A stretch of 34,237 nt of DNA from NCBI GenBank assembly GCA_030040865.1, contig JASHSX010000138.1, forward strand, positions 1-34,237, read 5' to 3'. Shown here piece after piece: positions 16,185 to 24,185 of the stretch. Below the pieces are notes generated by a model. It was not told the DNA's origin. It did no database searches and was given only the letters and a program-made list of their open reading frames with translations. The translations under genes were made by a program, and so were the position numbers. The DNA is from Thermoplasmata archaeon. Lineage in GTDB: Archaea; Thermoplasmatota; Thermoplasmata; Lutacidiplasmatales; UBA184. Numbering within the stretch: the stretch's first letter is position 1; each line of letters starts with the position of its first letter.

Positions 16185-16727
16185 CTACGCGCCGACCAAC
16201 TCTCCGAGCGTGCGCACCGTGTTCCAGTTGCGGATCGTCCCCCGCACCCCGAGCGTCCGCTCGAGCAGCGCTGTGGTAAGCCGCGAGGTGCCGATCCCGT
16301 CGCGGAAGTAGATGTAGGCGTGCCCGTCCGCCGGAACGACCCGCTCCCGGCCGGGGACCGCCGCCGCGAGCGCCGTCCAGGCGGACCGGGTCGGGGGACG
16401 CTTGAGCACCAGCACCGTGACGTGGGCCGGGTCGTCCGCGGCCTCCTCCGGGAACGGATTCCCGTCGAGCACGCGACGCCACTCCGCACGTCGCCGCACG
16501 AAGAAATCGGTCGTCACCCCGACCTCGGCGGACAGTTTCCGCTCGAGGGCGCGCTCCAGCCGGGCGGGGTCCGCCGCGCGGGACTCGAACGTCACGTTGC
16601 CCGACTGGAGCCAGGTCCGGACCGCACCGAACCCCAACGCCTCCACGGTCCTCTGAAGGTCGGCCATGCGGAGGGTGCCGGTCTTCGCGACGTTCACTGC
16701 TCGCAGGAGGGCCACGTACGACTCCAT
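16185..16727 (-). CDS. DUF1697 family protein
   Basis: 180 residues. The start MESYVALLRAVNVAKTGTLRMADL and the WLQSGNVTFES stretch are the signature of DUF1697, followed by the closing IGTSRLTTALLERTLG...RNWNTV block seen in nearly all members. Function is unknown; the family is common in bacteria and patchy in archaea, so horizontal gain is possible. ATG 16727 is chosen because it starts the conserved region. The methyltransferase gene lies 28 bases upstream on the same strand, so they may share a transcript. Confidence 0.85.
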   Translation of the reverse strand: MESYVALLRAVNVAKTGTLRMADLQRTVEALGFGAVRTWLQSGNVTFESRAADPARLERALERKLSAEVGVTTDFFVRRRAEWRRVLDGNPFPEEAADDPAHVTVLVLKRPPTRSAWTALAAAVPGRERVVPADGHAYIYFRDGIGTSRLTTALLERTLGVRGTIRNWNTVRTLGELVGA

Positions 16728-16755
16728 CGTGACGCCGAGCGGTAACGCCCCTCCG

Positions 16756-17625
16756 TCATGAACGTGCCCTCCTCCCTCGAGCGCCGGATCCCCCATGCTC
16801 GACGGAACAGATCCGCCGGGCCGTATAGACCGGGGTCAGGACCGAGATCGTCGCCTGACCGTCGAACTGCTCGTCGACGATCCGCGCCAGGCCCTCGAGG
16901 AACCGGCGGCGTCGAGCGGGCGGGCGCGTCACGATATCGGAGAAGGACGCCCAGAGCGCGACCACCCGGGCCGTCGGCAGCGTGGCGCTCCAGTGCACCC
17001 GTTCGAGCGCCACCTTGTCGAACGCCCCGCTGGCCCGGTGGGCGGACAATCTCTTCCGGGCCGATCGGGCGTCCTGGGCTCGGCCCTCCGCCGGGGTGGT
17101 CGTCCGGCCGTCCTCGGCCCGATACAGTTCCTCGAGCGCGGATTGGAACGGCGTCGGCCGATAGGGGTCGCCGTGGTGGTTGTTCCAGTTCGCCCACCAG
17201 CCGCCCGGTCGCAGCGCCCCCGAGATCTTGCGAAGCGATCGACGGGGCGGAAGCCAATGGAAGCTCGACGCCGCGACGGCCAGGTCGTACGGTCGCGAAG
17301 GGAGCACGGCGCGCTCGAACGGCTTCGGGACGATCGTCACCGGCGCCGGAGCGCCCTCCAGGCGGCGACGGAGGTACCGGACGAACCGACGGTCCGGCTC
17401 GACGAGCGTGAGGGCACCGACGCCGCGGCCCAGCAGCTCCCGGCTGACCGTGCCGGCGCCCGGACCGATCTCGAGCGCCCGGGCGCCCCGGGCGAGACCG
17501 CACCGTTCCTCGAGGATCGCGTAGACACGGGCCGGGTACCCGAGACGGGCCCGCTCGTACGCGGCCGGGTCCCGACCGAACACGGTCTTCCGACGGCTGC
17601 GCGGGACCCGGGTCGCCACGTCCAC
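16756..17625 (-). CDS. Class I SAM-dependent methyltransferase
   Basis: 289 residues. LEIGPGAGT at 51-59 is motif I of the SAM-binding Rossmann fold, LTLVEPDRRFVRYL holds the acidic ribose ligand, and YDLAVAASSFHWLPP and LRPGGWW are motifs II and III of the Methyltransf_11 group. The opening KTVFGRDPAAYERARLGYP is typical of small-molecule methyltransferases of this type. The substrate cannot be inferred. The start GTG 17625 has a GATTTGAC box only about 20 bases upstream, so the exact start is uncertain. Confidence 0.85.
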   Translation of the reverse strand: MDVATRVPRSRRKTVFGRDPAAYERARLGYPARVYAILEERCGLARGARALEIGPGAGTVSRELLGRGVGALTLVEPDRRFVRYLRRRLEGAPAPVTIVPKPFERAVLPSRPYDLAVAASSFHWLPPRRSLRKISGALRPGGWWANWNNHHGDPYRPTPFQSALEELYRAEDGRTTTPAEGRAQDARSARKRLSAHRASGAFDKVALERVHWSATLPTARVVALWASFSDIVTRPPARRRRFLEGLARIVDEQFDGQATISVLTPVYTARRICSVEHGGSGARGRRARS

Positions 17626-17675
17626 CTCAGAACGACGCGGTCAAATCGGCTGCGCCCTCGAGGAAGGGCCGGGGC

Positions 17676-17990
17676 TCAGTCGACGATCCGAAGCTCGACC
17701 CGGAGTCGCTCGGCGACGTGACGCAGCAGCGCGACCTGTTCCTCGGTGACCGTGGCCCGCGACATCGCCCGCCGGTACGCGTGGGCGATCTCCCGGGGGA
17801 CGGGCGTGTTGAAGATCGAGGCCCAGGCCGTGTCGAGCGTCCAGACGCGGGAGCGGAGCGCGACGGCGAGGAGGTTCACCTCGGAGGTCGGGCGTTTGGG
17901 CTCGTTGGGATCGATCCACCCGCGCCGGCGGCTGAGATAGCAGACCGGACGGACCTCCGAGGCGGGCTCGGCCGGAGGGATGCCGCTCAC
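17676..17990 (-). CDS. Small protein of unknown function
   Basis: 104 residues from GTG 17990, not recognised. It has a compact globular look, with VNLLAVALRSRVWTLDTAW and a C-terminal helical part (REIAHAYRRAMSRATVTEEQVALLRHVAERL). No membrane segment or metal motif is seen. The GCTAAATCC box on the minus strand about 36 bases upstream and the absence of any competing gene support it being real. It lies between tRNA-Val and the methyltransferase on the same strand. Confidence 0.55.
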   Translation of the reverse strand: MSGIPPAEPASEVRPVCYLSRRRGWIDPNEPKRPTSEVNLLAVALRSRVWTLDTAWASIFNTPVPREIAHAYRRAMSRATVTEEQVALLRHVAERLRVELRIVD

Positions 17991-18021
17991 GAGACGCTCA
18001 CCGACCGGTAGGACCGGCGCT

Positions 18022-18030
18022 CGGATTTAG
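18022..18030 (-). promoter_or_regulatory. TATA-like box of the small gene at 17676-17990
   Basis: CTAAATCCG on the minus strand, 32-40 bases before GTG 17990. Confidence 0.35.
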
Positions 18031-18095
18031 CGCCGCGGCCCGTCGGAGGAACGCCGGCGCCCGGGTTCCCGCCGGCCTCGGATCGCGGGGTCGGA

Positions 18096-18168
18096 TGGGC
18101 TCGGCCGGATTCGAACCGGCGGTCTTCGCTGTGTGAGAGCGACGTCTTAACCGCTGGACTACGAGCCC
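18096..18168 (-). tRNA. tRNA-Val (CAC)
   Basis: 73 bases on the minus strand fold as a cloverleaf. The acceptor stem is GGGCTCG with CGAGCCC, discriminator A. The anticodon arm is TCGCT-CTCACAC-AGCGA, so the anticodon is CAC, reading GTG. The T arm is GCCGG-TTCGAAT-CCGGC. No intron is seen and CCA is not encoded. Confidence 0.95.
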
Positions 18169-18192
18169 AACGGACGGGGCGAACGTGCCTCC

Positions 18193-18202
18193 TAACTAAA
18201 GG
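18193..18202 (-). promoter_or_regulatory. TATA-like box of tRNA-Val
   Basis: CCTTTAGTTA on the minus strand about 25-34 bases before the first base of tRNA-Val, the normal archaeal spacing. Confidence 0.55.
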
Positions 18203-18210
18203 CTTGGAGG

Positions 18211-19080
18211 TCAGAGGGGGACGGCGAGCAGGAGCGGCACGACGAGGCTCGCCGCGATCGTGAGGACGAGCCCGTTGGCGATGGCGAGGGTCCCCGCGTC
18301 CCGGTCGCCGTAGCGCGTGACGAAGTAGAGCGTGGTGTCCATCGAGGTGGCGCCCCCCCACGCCGCGAGCCCCTCCCCGCCCATCCGTCGCCCCGCCGAC
18401 GGCGACAGCAGCATCGTGAGGTTCTCCCGGAAGAAGTTCGTCAGGAAGGCGAGGAGACCGAGGACGGCGCCGACCCGCGCTTCCACGAGCGGCCCGGTGA
18501 GCGAATAGAACCCGAATCCGAGGGACGTCGCGAGCGACACCGAGAGAGGAGTCCCGGAGAGCTCCGCGAAGAGGACGCCCGCGCCGACCGCACCGGCCAC
18601 CGCCGCCCCGATCGGTATCCAGAGCGAGGGCAGCCGGCCCCAAGCGAGGCGAAGACCGAAGCCGACGAGCGCGAGCAGCGCGTACAGCGCGAGCGGGATG
18701 CCGACCGCCGTCGGAAGGGCGACTGCGTGGCCGACGCCGTAGCCGACGACCAGCGCGGCGACCAGCGCCACGCTGAACGGTACGCGTTCGGGCGGGGGAC
18801 GGTCCGCCGCCGGTCCGGCGGGGGTGGGGCGGAGCCGAGCGAGCCCGAGGTAGACGCCCGCGGTGAGGGCCAGGATGAGCCCGACGAACGCAAGAGCGAG
18901 GGGGATCGTGACGAGGAGACTTCCCGGCGGGATCCCGTTCAGCGACGCCCCGAGGAGGGCGACGAGGACGACGATCGTCGCGAGGGTGAGACGACCCACC
19001 CACGGGGTCGACGGGCGCACGATCGCGCCCGCGATCAGGCCGCCGGCGAGCGCAAGGTAGAGGAACGGGTCGAACGCCAC
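18211..19080 (-). CDS. lysO: LysO family (DUF340) lysine exporter-like membrane protein
   Basis: 289 residues, mostly hydrophobic with about eight membrane segments. Two conserved blocks of the family are present: FFRENLTMLLSP around 216-227, and GGATSMDTTLYFVTRYGDRD at 242-261, where family members carry a charged pair inside the membrane. E. coli LysO (299 residues) exports L-lysine. Here the substrate is inferred from family only. Start GTG 19080 lies 7 bases after the purA stop, so the gene is cotranscribed with purA. Confidence 0.85.
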   Translation of the reverse strand: MAFDPFLYLALAGGLIAGAIVRPSTPWVGRLTLATIVVLVALLGASLNGIPPGSLLVTIPLALAFVGLILALTAGVYLGLARLRPTPAGPAADRPPPERVPFSVALVAALVVGYGVGHAVALPTAVGIPLALYALLALVGFGLRLAWGRLPSLWIPIGAAVAGAVGAGVLFAELSGTPLSVSLATSLGFGFYSLTGPLVEARVGAVLGLLAFLTNFFRENLTMLLSPSAGRRMGGEGLAAWGGATSMDTTLYFVTRYGDRDAGTLAIANGLVLTIAASLVVPLLLAVPL

Positions 19081-19087
19081 AGCCGGT

Positions 19088-20416
19088 TCAGGAGTTCCCG
19101 GCGCGGCGGCGGCGGGGGGGCGGCGTGCCGAGCGAGACCGTCTGGTCCCGCGCGGGGCCGTAGCCGACGAACTCCACCGGGACGCCCGTCTCGATCGCGA
19201 TGAAGCCGAGGAACTCCTTGAGCGTCGGCGGGAGCGCGGCCGCTCCCTCGGAACGCAACCGCTCGTGGAGCCGCTCGTGGAACTCCGGCCACCCCGGCTT
19301 CGTCTCGTAGATCGGCTCGGCCTTCGCGAGCTCCTCCGCTTGCGCCGGCAGGAGGTCGCGTACCGTGCGCCCGTCGGGCATCCGGTACCCGACGCACACC
19401 GGCACCCGCTCCCGCCCTCCGAGCGCGTCGACCTTCGTGATCGCGAACGAGGTGAACCCGTTCAACCGGGACGCGTAGCGCAGCAGGACGAGGTCGAGGG
19501 AGCCGCACCGGCGCGGCCGTCCCGTGGTGGCGCCCCGTTCCCCGCCGACCCTCCGGAGGTACTCGCCCCAGTCGCCGGTGTCCTCGGTCGGGAACGGCCC
19601 CTCGCCGACCCGGGTCGTGTACGCCTTCGAGACCCCGACGACCCGGTCGAGCTCGGTGGGCGGGATCCCGCTCCCGAGGAGAGCGCCCGCGCTCGTGGGG
19701 TGCGAGCTCGAGACGTACGGGTAGGTGCCGTAGTCGACGTCGAGGAGCGCGCTCTGCGCCCCCTCGATCAGGATCGGCTCGCCGCGGTCGATGGCGCCCC
19801 AGACGATCGGCTCCGTCGGCCGGACGAACGGGGCGAGTCGACCGCCCGTTTCGAGGAGCTGCCCCAGGAGGTCGGCGAAGGGCGGGAGGTTCGCGAGGTG
19901 CGTCTTCGTCGCGTAGAGGAGCTTCAGCCGCTCCTCGAGGATCGCGGGGTGGCCCAGGTCCCCGTAGCGGATCCCCCATCGTCCGGCCCGGTCGGCGTAG
20001 GCGGGGCCGACGCCCCGCCGCGTCGTGCCGAGGCCCGCGCCCGGCGCCGTGCGGCTCCTCAGGTCGTCCTCCCACGCATCCTCGACCTCGTGGACGGGGA
20101 GGAGGACGTGGGCGCGGTCCGAGATCACGACCTCGCCGCGCAACAGGCCGCGTCCCTCGAGCTCCCGCAGCTCCTCCTCGAACTTGAACGGCTGAATGAC
20201 CATCCCGGGGCCGCTCACGCCGACGACTCCGTGGCGGAGCGCGCCGCACGCGACCTGGTGGAGGACGATCTTCCCCTCGGGCAGGACGATCGTGTGGCCG
20301 GTGTTCGGCCCGCCGCCCGAGCGGACGACGTAGCGCGCGTCGGCCGCGAGGTAGTCCGAGATCTTCCCCTTCGCTTCGTCGCCGAACTGCGCGCCGAGGA
20401 CGATCGTGACGGTCGT
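19088..20416 (-). CDS. purA: Adenylosuccinate synthetase, apparent ACG start
   Basis: Joins IMP and aspartate with GTP in AMP synthesis. 442 residues from the proposed ACG 20416. Motifs: GAQFGDEAKGK near the N-terminus (the family has GDEGKGK, so the usual Gly is Ala here), GPNTGHTIV with the catalytic His, GLGTTRRGVGPAYADR, IEGAQSALLDVDYGTYPYVSSS, and KVDAL (guanine recognition, TKxD type). Archaeal PurA usually starts M-T-V-T-I-V-L-G; here the codons are ACG-ACC-GTC-ACG-ATC, so ACG takes the Met position. GGGGGAG at 20421-20427 lies four bases before it. The only upstream in-frame canonical start is TTG 20515, which lies almost on the TATA-like box and would add 33 non-conserved residues. 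lysO follows after 7 bases. Confidence 0.93.
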   Translation of the reverse strand, partial: TTVTIVLGAQFGDEAKGKISDYLAADARYVVRSGGGPNTGHTIVLPEGKIVLHQVACGALRHGVVGVSGPGMVIQPFKFEEELRELEGRGLLRGEVVISDRAHVLLPVHEVEDAWEDDLRSRTAPGAGLGTTRRGVGPAYADRAGRWGIRYGDLGHPAILEERLKLLYATKTHLANLPPFADLLGQLLETGGRLAPFVRPTEPIVWGAIDRGEPILIEGAQSALLDVDYGTYPYVSSSHPTSAGALLGSGIPPTELDRVVGVSKAYTTRVGEGPFPTEDTGDWGEYLRRVGGERGATTGRPRRCGSLDLVLLRYASRLNGFTSFAITKVDALGGRERVPVCVGYRMPDGRTVRDLLPAQAEELAKAEPIYETKPGWPEFHERLHERLRSEGAAALPPTLKEFLGFIAIETGVPVEFVGYGPARDQTVSLGTPPPRRRRAGNS

Positions 20417-20420
20417 ACGG

Positions 20421-20427
20421 CTCCCCC
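20421..20427 (-). promoter_or_regulatory. Ribosome binding site before the purA ACG codon
   Basis: GGGGGAG on the minus strand, four bases before ACG at 20416-20414. It supports initiation at the conserved N-terminus rather than at TTG 20515. No ATG, GTG or TTG occurs in any minus-strand frame between here and about 20490. Confidence 0.45.
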
Positions 20428-20516
20428 GAGCCGGAGGGGAACGTGCCGCGTAGATGTCGCTTGTGTCTACCGGTCCGTGCGCTACCCTCGCGCGCCACGG
20501 CGTGCGGTACCCCAAC

Positions 20517-20526
20517 GGTAAAGAGG
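20517..20526. promoter_or_regulatory. Shared divergent TATA-like box of purA and the class I aminotransferase
   Basis: GGTAAAGAGG on the plus strand, CCTCTTTACC on the minus strand. It lies about 22-31 bases before ATG 20548 of the plus-strand gene, and would place the purA transcript start near 20495. One box may serve both directions. Confidence 0.4.
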
Positions 20527-20547
20527 AGTACCGGGGTCCGCGGCGGA

Positions 20548-21678
20548 ATGGTCGCCCAGCGGGCCCGCGATGCGGAGCTCTCGGGGATCCGGCGGATGTT
20601 CGAGGGCGCTCCCCCGAACGCGATCAACCTGGGGCTCGGGGAGCCCGACTTCGACCCACCGCCCGAGGTCGTCGAAGCGCTCGTGCGCGCCGTTCGCAAC
20701 GGCATGAACCACTACGGTCCCTCCGCCGGCCTCGCGAGCCTGCGGACGAAGATCGCCGAACGGTACCGCGACCGCCTCGCCTCGACCTCGGCGGAGAACG
20801 TGATCGTGACGGCGGGCGGTTCGGAGGCGCTCATGGCGACGGCCCTCGCCCTCTACGATCCCGGCGACCGGGTGCTCGTGCCGAACCCCGGGTTCGTGCT
20901 CTACGCGCCGCACGCTCGGCTCGCCGGCGCGACGCCGGTGCCGTACTCGCTCGCCGAGGAGCGGCGCCACCAGCCCGACTTCGACGAACTCGAACGGATC
21001 GTGACCCCGAGGACGCGGGCGATCGTCGTGAACAGCCCGTCCAACCCGACCGGCGCGGTCTTCGGCCCCAAGGTCGTGGACCGAATGGTCCGGTTCGCCG
21101 AGGACCACGACCTCACGATCGTCTCCGACGAGGTGTACGAGGAGATCGTCTACGACGGGCCGAGCCCGACGTTCTGGGGTCGTACGGACCGGGTCGTGAT
21201 CGTGAACTCGTTCTCGAAGACGCTCGCGATGACCGGCTGGCGGCTCGGGTTCCTGGTCGCGCCCCGACCCCTCGCGATCGAGCTCAACAAGATGCACTAC
21301 CACATCGTGGCGTGCCCGTCGACGCCGGCCCAGGCGGCGGTCCTCGAGGGGCTGTCGTCGGAGCGCAGTGCGCTCGCTCGCATGGTGCGCGAGTTCCGCG
21401 TCCGGCGCGACCTCGTCGTCCGCCGCCTGCGCGCGATGCCCGGCGTCTCCGTCGTGCCGCCGGAAGGAGCGTTCTACGCGTTCCCGCGGTTCGCCTGGGA
21501 CCGCTCGTCGACGGAGATCGCGCGCGCCCTTCTGGGGCGCGGGGTGATCACGACGCCGGGCGACGCGTTCGGGTCGCTGGGCGCCGGCCACCTGAGGCTG
21601 TCGTTCGCCGCGTCGCGGGCGAACCTCGAGAAGGGGCTCGGGATCCTGGGCGACTACGGCGCCGGGGTGGCCGGATGA
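20548..21678 (+). CDS. Class I PLP aminotransferase (aspartate/aromatic aminotransferase type)
   Basis: 376 residues. The fold type I markers are in order: INLGLGEPDFDPP at 26-38, NHYGPSAGLASLR (substrate/PLP loop), NSPSNPTGAVF at 162-172, SDEVYEEIVYDG at 193-204 with the PLP aspartate and tyrosine, SFSKTLAMTGWRLGF at 221-235 with the PLP lysine K224, and a C-terminal LRLSFAAS holding the substrate-carboxylate Arg. This is the AspC/PatA-like group that moves amino groups between glutamate and aspartate, alanine or aromatic acids; exact preference is unclear. Placement divergent from purA would fit supply of aspartate for AMP synthesis, which is an inference. ATG 20548 is set by the upstream TATA-like box. 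Confidence 0.93.
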   Translation: MVAQRARDAELSGIRRMFEGAPPNAINLGLGEPDFDPPPEVVEALVRAVRNGMNHYGPSAGLASLRTKIAERYRDRLASTSAENVIVTAGGSEALMATALALYDPGDRVLVPNPGFVLYAPHARLAGATPVPYSLAEERRHQPDFDELERIVTPRTRAIVVNSPSNPTGAVFGPKVVDRMVRFAEDHDLTIVSDEVYEEIVYDGPSPTFWGRTDRVVIVNSFSKTLAMTGWRLGFLVAPRPLAIELNKMHYHIVACPSTPAQAAVLEGLSSERSALARMVREFRVRRDLVVRRLRAMPGVSVVPPEGAFYAFPRFAWDRSSTEIARALLGRGVITTPGDAFGSLGAGHLRLSFAASRANLEKGLGILGDYGAGVAG

Positions 21679-21751
21679 TCGCCCGCCTCGTGGGCACGGT
21701 GTTCCGGGCGCTTGCCCGTCTGCGGCCCGGCGACGCGGGCCGCGACCTCGA

Positions 21752-22951
21752 TCACGTCGGCGCCGAGCTCGTGCGCCTCGACGCGTCGGGGCGGCCCCCG
21801 TCGACGAGGGCTCGGTAGAGCGCCCGGTGGCGTTCCGTCGCCACCGACCAGTCGTAGCCGAGGGCGCGCTCGGCGCCGTACTCCACGCGGCGTCGGGTCT
21901 CGGGCGCGTCGCCGTCGATCGCCCGCAGGGCGGCCGCGAGCGCCGGGGCGTCCCCGTAGGGGACGAGCCGACCGGCCTTGCCGCCGTCCAGCACCTCCGG
22001 CACGCCGCCCACCGCCGTCGCGACGATCGGCGTGCGCGCGGCCATCGCCTCGAGCAGGACGAGCCCGAACGCCTCCCACTCCGACGGCAGCACGAGCGCC
22101 CGGGCGCCGCGCACGACCGCACGGTACGTGCGCTCGTCCTCGACATGGCCGAGCGGACGGAGCAGGTCCGCGACCCCGAGCCGGCGCGCCTGCTGGGTCA
22201 GCGCCCCGAGCTCGCCCCAGTCGCGACCCATGAGCACGATCGGCTGACGCTCGGCCGACGGGAGGAGCGACAGGCTCTCGACCAAGTAGCGAAGGCCCTT
22301 GTTCGGCGCCAGGCGCCCCACGAACAGGTAGTACGAGGGCGGGAGGCCGTCGGGCCGAGGCGCCTCAGGATCCGGCCGCTGCCACGGAACGAGGTCGATC
22401 CCCGGGGGGATCACCGCGATCGCGTCGCGGGGGGCGAACTCCGCGACGAGCTCGGCCTCGCGCGCCGTCTCGACCACGAGGCTCCGCGCGACGCGGTAGG
22501 CGGTCATCCCGAAGCCGACGTCCTGGAGCCGAAGCATCGTGCGCTTCCAGGTCGGCTCCCGCCGATCGGCCGGGTGGTAGTGCGTCGAGACGACGAGCGG
22601 GATCCCGCGCCGGTCCGCGACCGCCGCCGCCTGGAGGACGTGGCCGTACCGATGAGAGTGCGCGTGGAGGACGTCGGCCCCGCTCCCCGCGAGCCCGTCG
22701 ATGAGGCCGACCATCATCGGGAGCGTGAGCCCCGGCACGAGGCGCTTCCGTACCGGGAAGCGGCGGACCGGCACCCCGTCGACCTCCGGGGACCAGACCG
22801 CCCGCCGCTCCCAGCGTGACTCGTTGTACAGGTCGGAGGCGTAGACCGACACCTCGTCCCCCGCCGCCTTCAGGCGCCGGGTCACCTCGCGCGTCGTCGT
22901 CTCGACGCCCCCGGGGGCGTCGAAGCGCAGGACGACGTGGACGACCTTCAT
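21752..22951 (-). CDS. GT4 family glycosyltransferase
   Basis: 399 residues, GT-B fold. N-terminal acceptor domain: VVHVVLRFDAPGGVETTTREV with the glycine-rich loop, and DVLHAHSHRYGH. C-terminal donor domain: YYLFVGRLAPNKGLRYLVE and the EX7E motif in SEWEAFGLVLLEAMA, then VATAVGGVPEVL. It transfers a sugar from an NDP-sugar to a lipid or glycan acceptor at the cytoplasmic face. The ATG overlaps the stop of the next GT4 gene upstream (ATGA), so the two are one operon. Several neighbouring genes make NDP-sugars, so this enzyme probably works in a surface glycan or glycolipid pathway. Confidence 0.9.
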   Translation of the reverse strand: MKVVHVVLRFDAPGGVETTTREVTRRLKAAGDEVSVYASDLYNESRWERRAVWSPEVDGVPVRRFPVRKRLVPGLTLPMMVGLIDGLAGSGADVLHAHSHRYGHVLQAAAVADRRGIPLVVSTHYHPADRREPTWKRTMLRLQDVGFGMTAYRVARSLVVETAREAELVAEFAPRDAIAVIPPGIDLVPWQRPDPEAPRPDGLPPSYYLFVGRLAPNKGLRYLVESLSLLPSAERQPIVLMGRDWGELGALTQQARRLGVADLLRPLGHVEDERTYRAVVRGARALVLPSEWEAFGLVLLEAMAARTPIVATAVGGVPEVLDGGKAGRLVPYGDAPALAAALRAIDGDAPETRRRVEYGAERALGYDWSVATERHRALYRALVDGGRPDASRRTSSAPT

Positions 22952-24129
22952 CGCTCGAGGACTTCGCGGTAGAGCGCGTTCACGCGCTCGGCGAGGCGGT
23001 CCCACGTGTACCGCGGGACGATCTCGCGACGACCGTACTCGCCGAGCCGGCCGGCGAGCGAGGCATCGTTCCAGACGGTCCGTATCGCCTCGGCGAGCGC
23101 CGGGACGTCCTTCGGCGGTACCAGGAGGCCGGCCCGGCCGTCCTCGACGAACTCGGGGATCCCCCCGACCCGGGTCGCGACGACCGGCTTCCCCTGGGCC
23201 ATCGCTTCGAGGAGCACGAGCCCGAACGCCTCGTACTCGCTCGGCAGGACGACGAGGCGGGATTCCCGGTACGCGGCCGCGAGGAGCGCATCGCTCGGCA
23301 CGTGCCCCACGATCCGGATCCGGTCCACGAGACCGAGCGAACGGGCGCGCTGCTCGACCGGCCGCTGCATGCCGCCGTCGCCGCCGACGAGCACGAGGCG
23401 CGCCGTGGGGTCGGACTGCGCGAGCGGGCGGAACGCCTCGACGAGCTCGAGCAGTCCCTTGTTCGAGGCGAGGCGTCCCACGAACAGGAGGTACGGCCCG
23501 TCGAGGCCGTAGCGGTCCGAGAACGGGTGTTCGCCCGCCGGCGGCTCGGGGAGCGCGCGGCGGCCCGGCGGGATGATCGACACGGGCGGCAGCGGGAAGT
23601 CGAGCTCCCGGAGGAGCCGCTCCTCCTCCCGGCTCTGCACGATGACCCGGGCCGCCGGCGCGAGGAGCCGCTTCGCGAGGTGCCCGTCGTAGAAGCCGCG
23701 CAGCTGGTGGCGGAACCAACCGCCGTAGATCGACCAGGCCGGGTGGAAGTGGGCCGTGAGGACGAACGGGGTCCCCGCGCGGCTGTGGTGGCGCCGGGCG
23801 ACGGCGAGCTGGTGCGTCCCGTACGTGTGCACGTGCACGATGTCGGGTCGGGCGGCCGCGACGGCGCGCCCGAGCCCCCGGAAGAACGGGTAGTGGAGCT
23901 CGCCCGGCATCGAGACGACCGGGATCCGGTGGATCGTCCCGTACGGCGCCCGTTCCGTGCGGGGGACGCTCGGGGGGAGCGGTTCGATCGGGATCTCGCG
24001 GAAGAGGTCGCTCGTGAAGATGTCGACCGAGTGGCCCATCGCCGCGAGGCGCGGGGCGAGCTCGCCCACGTGCTGCTCGACCCCGCCGGGGGCCGGCGGG
24101 AACCGGGTCGACAGCTGGGCGACCTTCAC
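22948..24129 (-). CDS. GT4 family glycosyltransferase
   Basis: 393 residues from GTG 24129. Same layout as its neighbour and probably an old duplicate: QLSTRFPPAPGGVEQHVGELAPRL, DIVHVHTYGTHQLA, YLLFVGRLASNKGLLELVE, EX7E in SEYEAFGLVLLEAMAQGKPVVATRVGGIPEFVEDG. It resembles the PimB/SQD2-like part of GT4, but assignment to sulfoquinovosyl transfer is not possible from sequence alone. A minus-strand CAAGTATCC box lies 20-28 bases before GTG 24129, which supports the start and a leaderless operon promoter. Confidence 0.9.
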   Translation of the reverse strand: MKVAQLSTRFPPAPGGVEQHVGELAPRLAAMGHSVDIFTSDLFREIPIEPLPPSVPRTERAPYGTIHRIPVVSMPGELHYPFFRGLGRAVAAARPDIVHVHTYGTHQLAVARRHHSRAGTPFVLTAHFHPAWSIYGGWFRHQLRGFYDGHLAKRLLAPAARVIVQSREEERLLRELDFPLPPVSIIPPGRRALPEPPAGEHPFSDRYGLDGPYLLFVGRLASNKGLLELVEAFRPLAQSDPTARLVLVGGDGGMQRPVEQRARSLGLVDRIRIVGHVPSDALLAAAYRESRLVVLPSEYEAFGLVLLEAMAQGKPVVATRVGGIPEFVEDGRAGLLVPPKDVPALAEAIRTVWNDASLAGRLGEYGRREIVPRYTWDRLAERVNALYREVLER

Positions 24130-24148
24130 GGGGACGGACCTTCCCCTC

Positions 24149-24157
24149 GGATACTTG
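24149..24157 (-). promoter_or_regulatory. TATA-like box of the two-glycosyltransferase operon
   Basis: CAAGTATCC on the minus strand, 20-28 bases before GTG 24129, in the 56-base gap after the M20 peptidase gene. Confidence 0.45.
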
Positions 24158-24185
24158 ACGGCAAGGGTTCGGCGGAGGCGGCGCG

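Noticed and set aside
21675..21818. 47-codon frame starting in the stop of the class I aminotransferase (ATGA junction)
   Set aside because: It runs 67 bases into the convergent glycosyltransferase gene, has no recognisable motif and is Arg/Ala-rich like other chance frames here.
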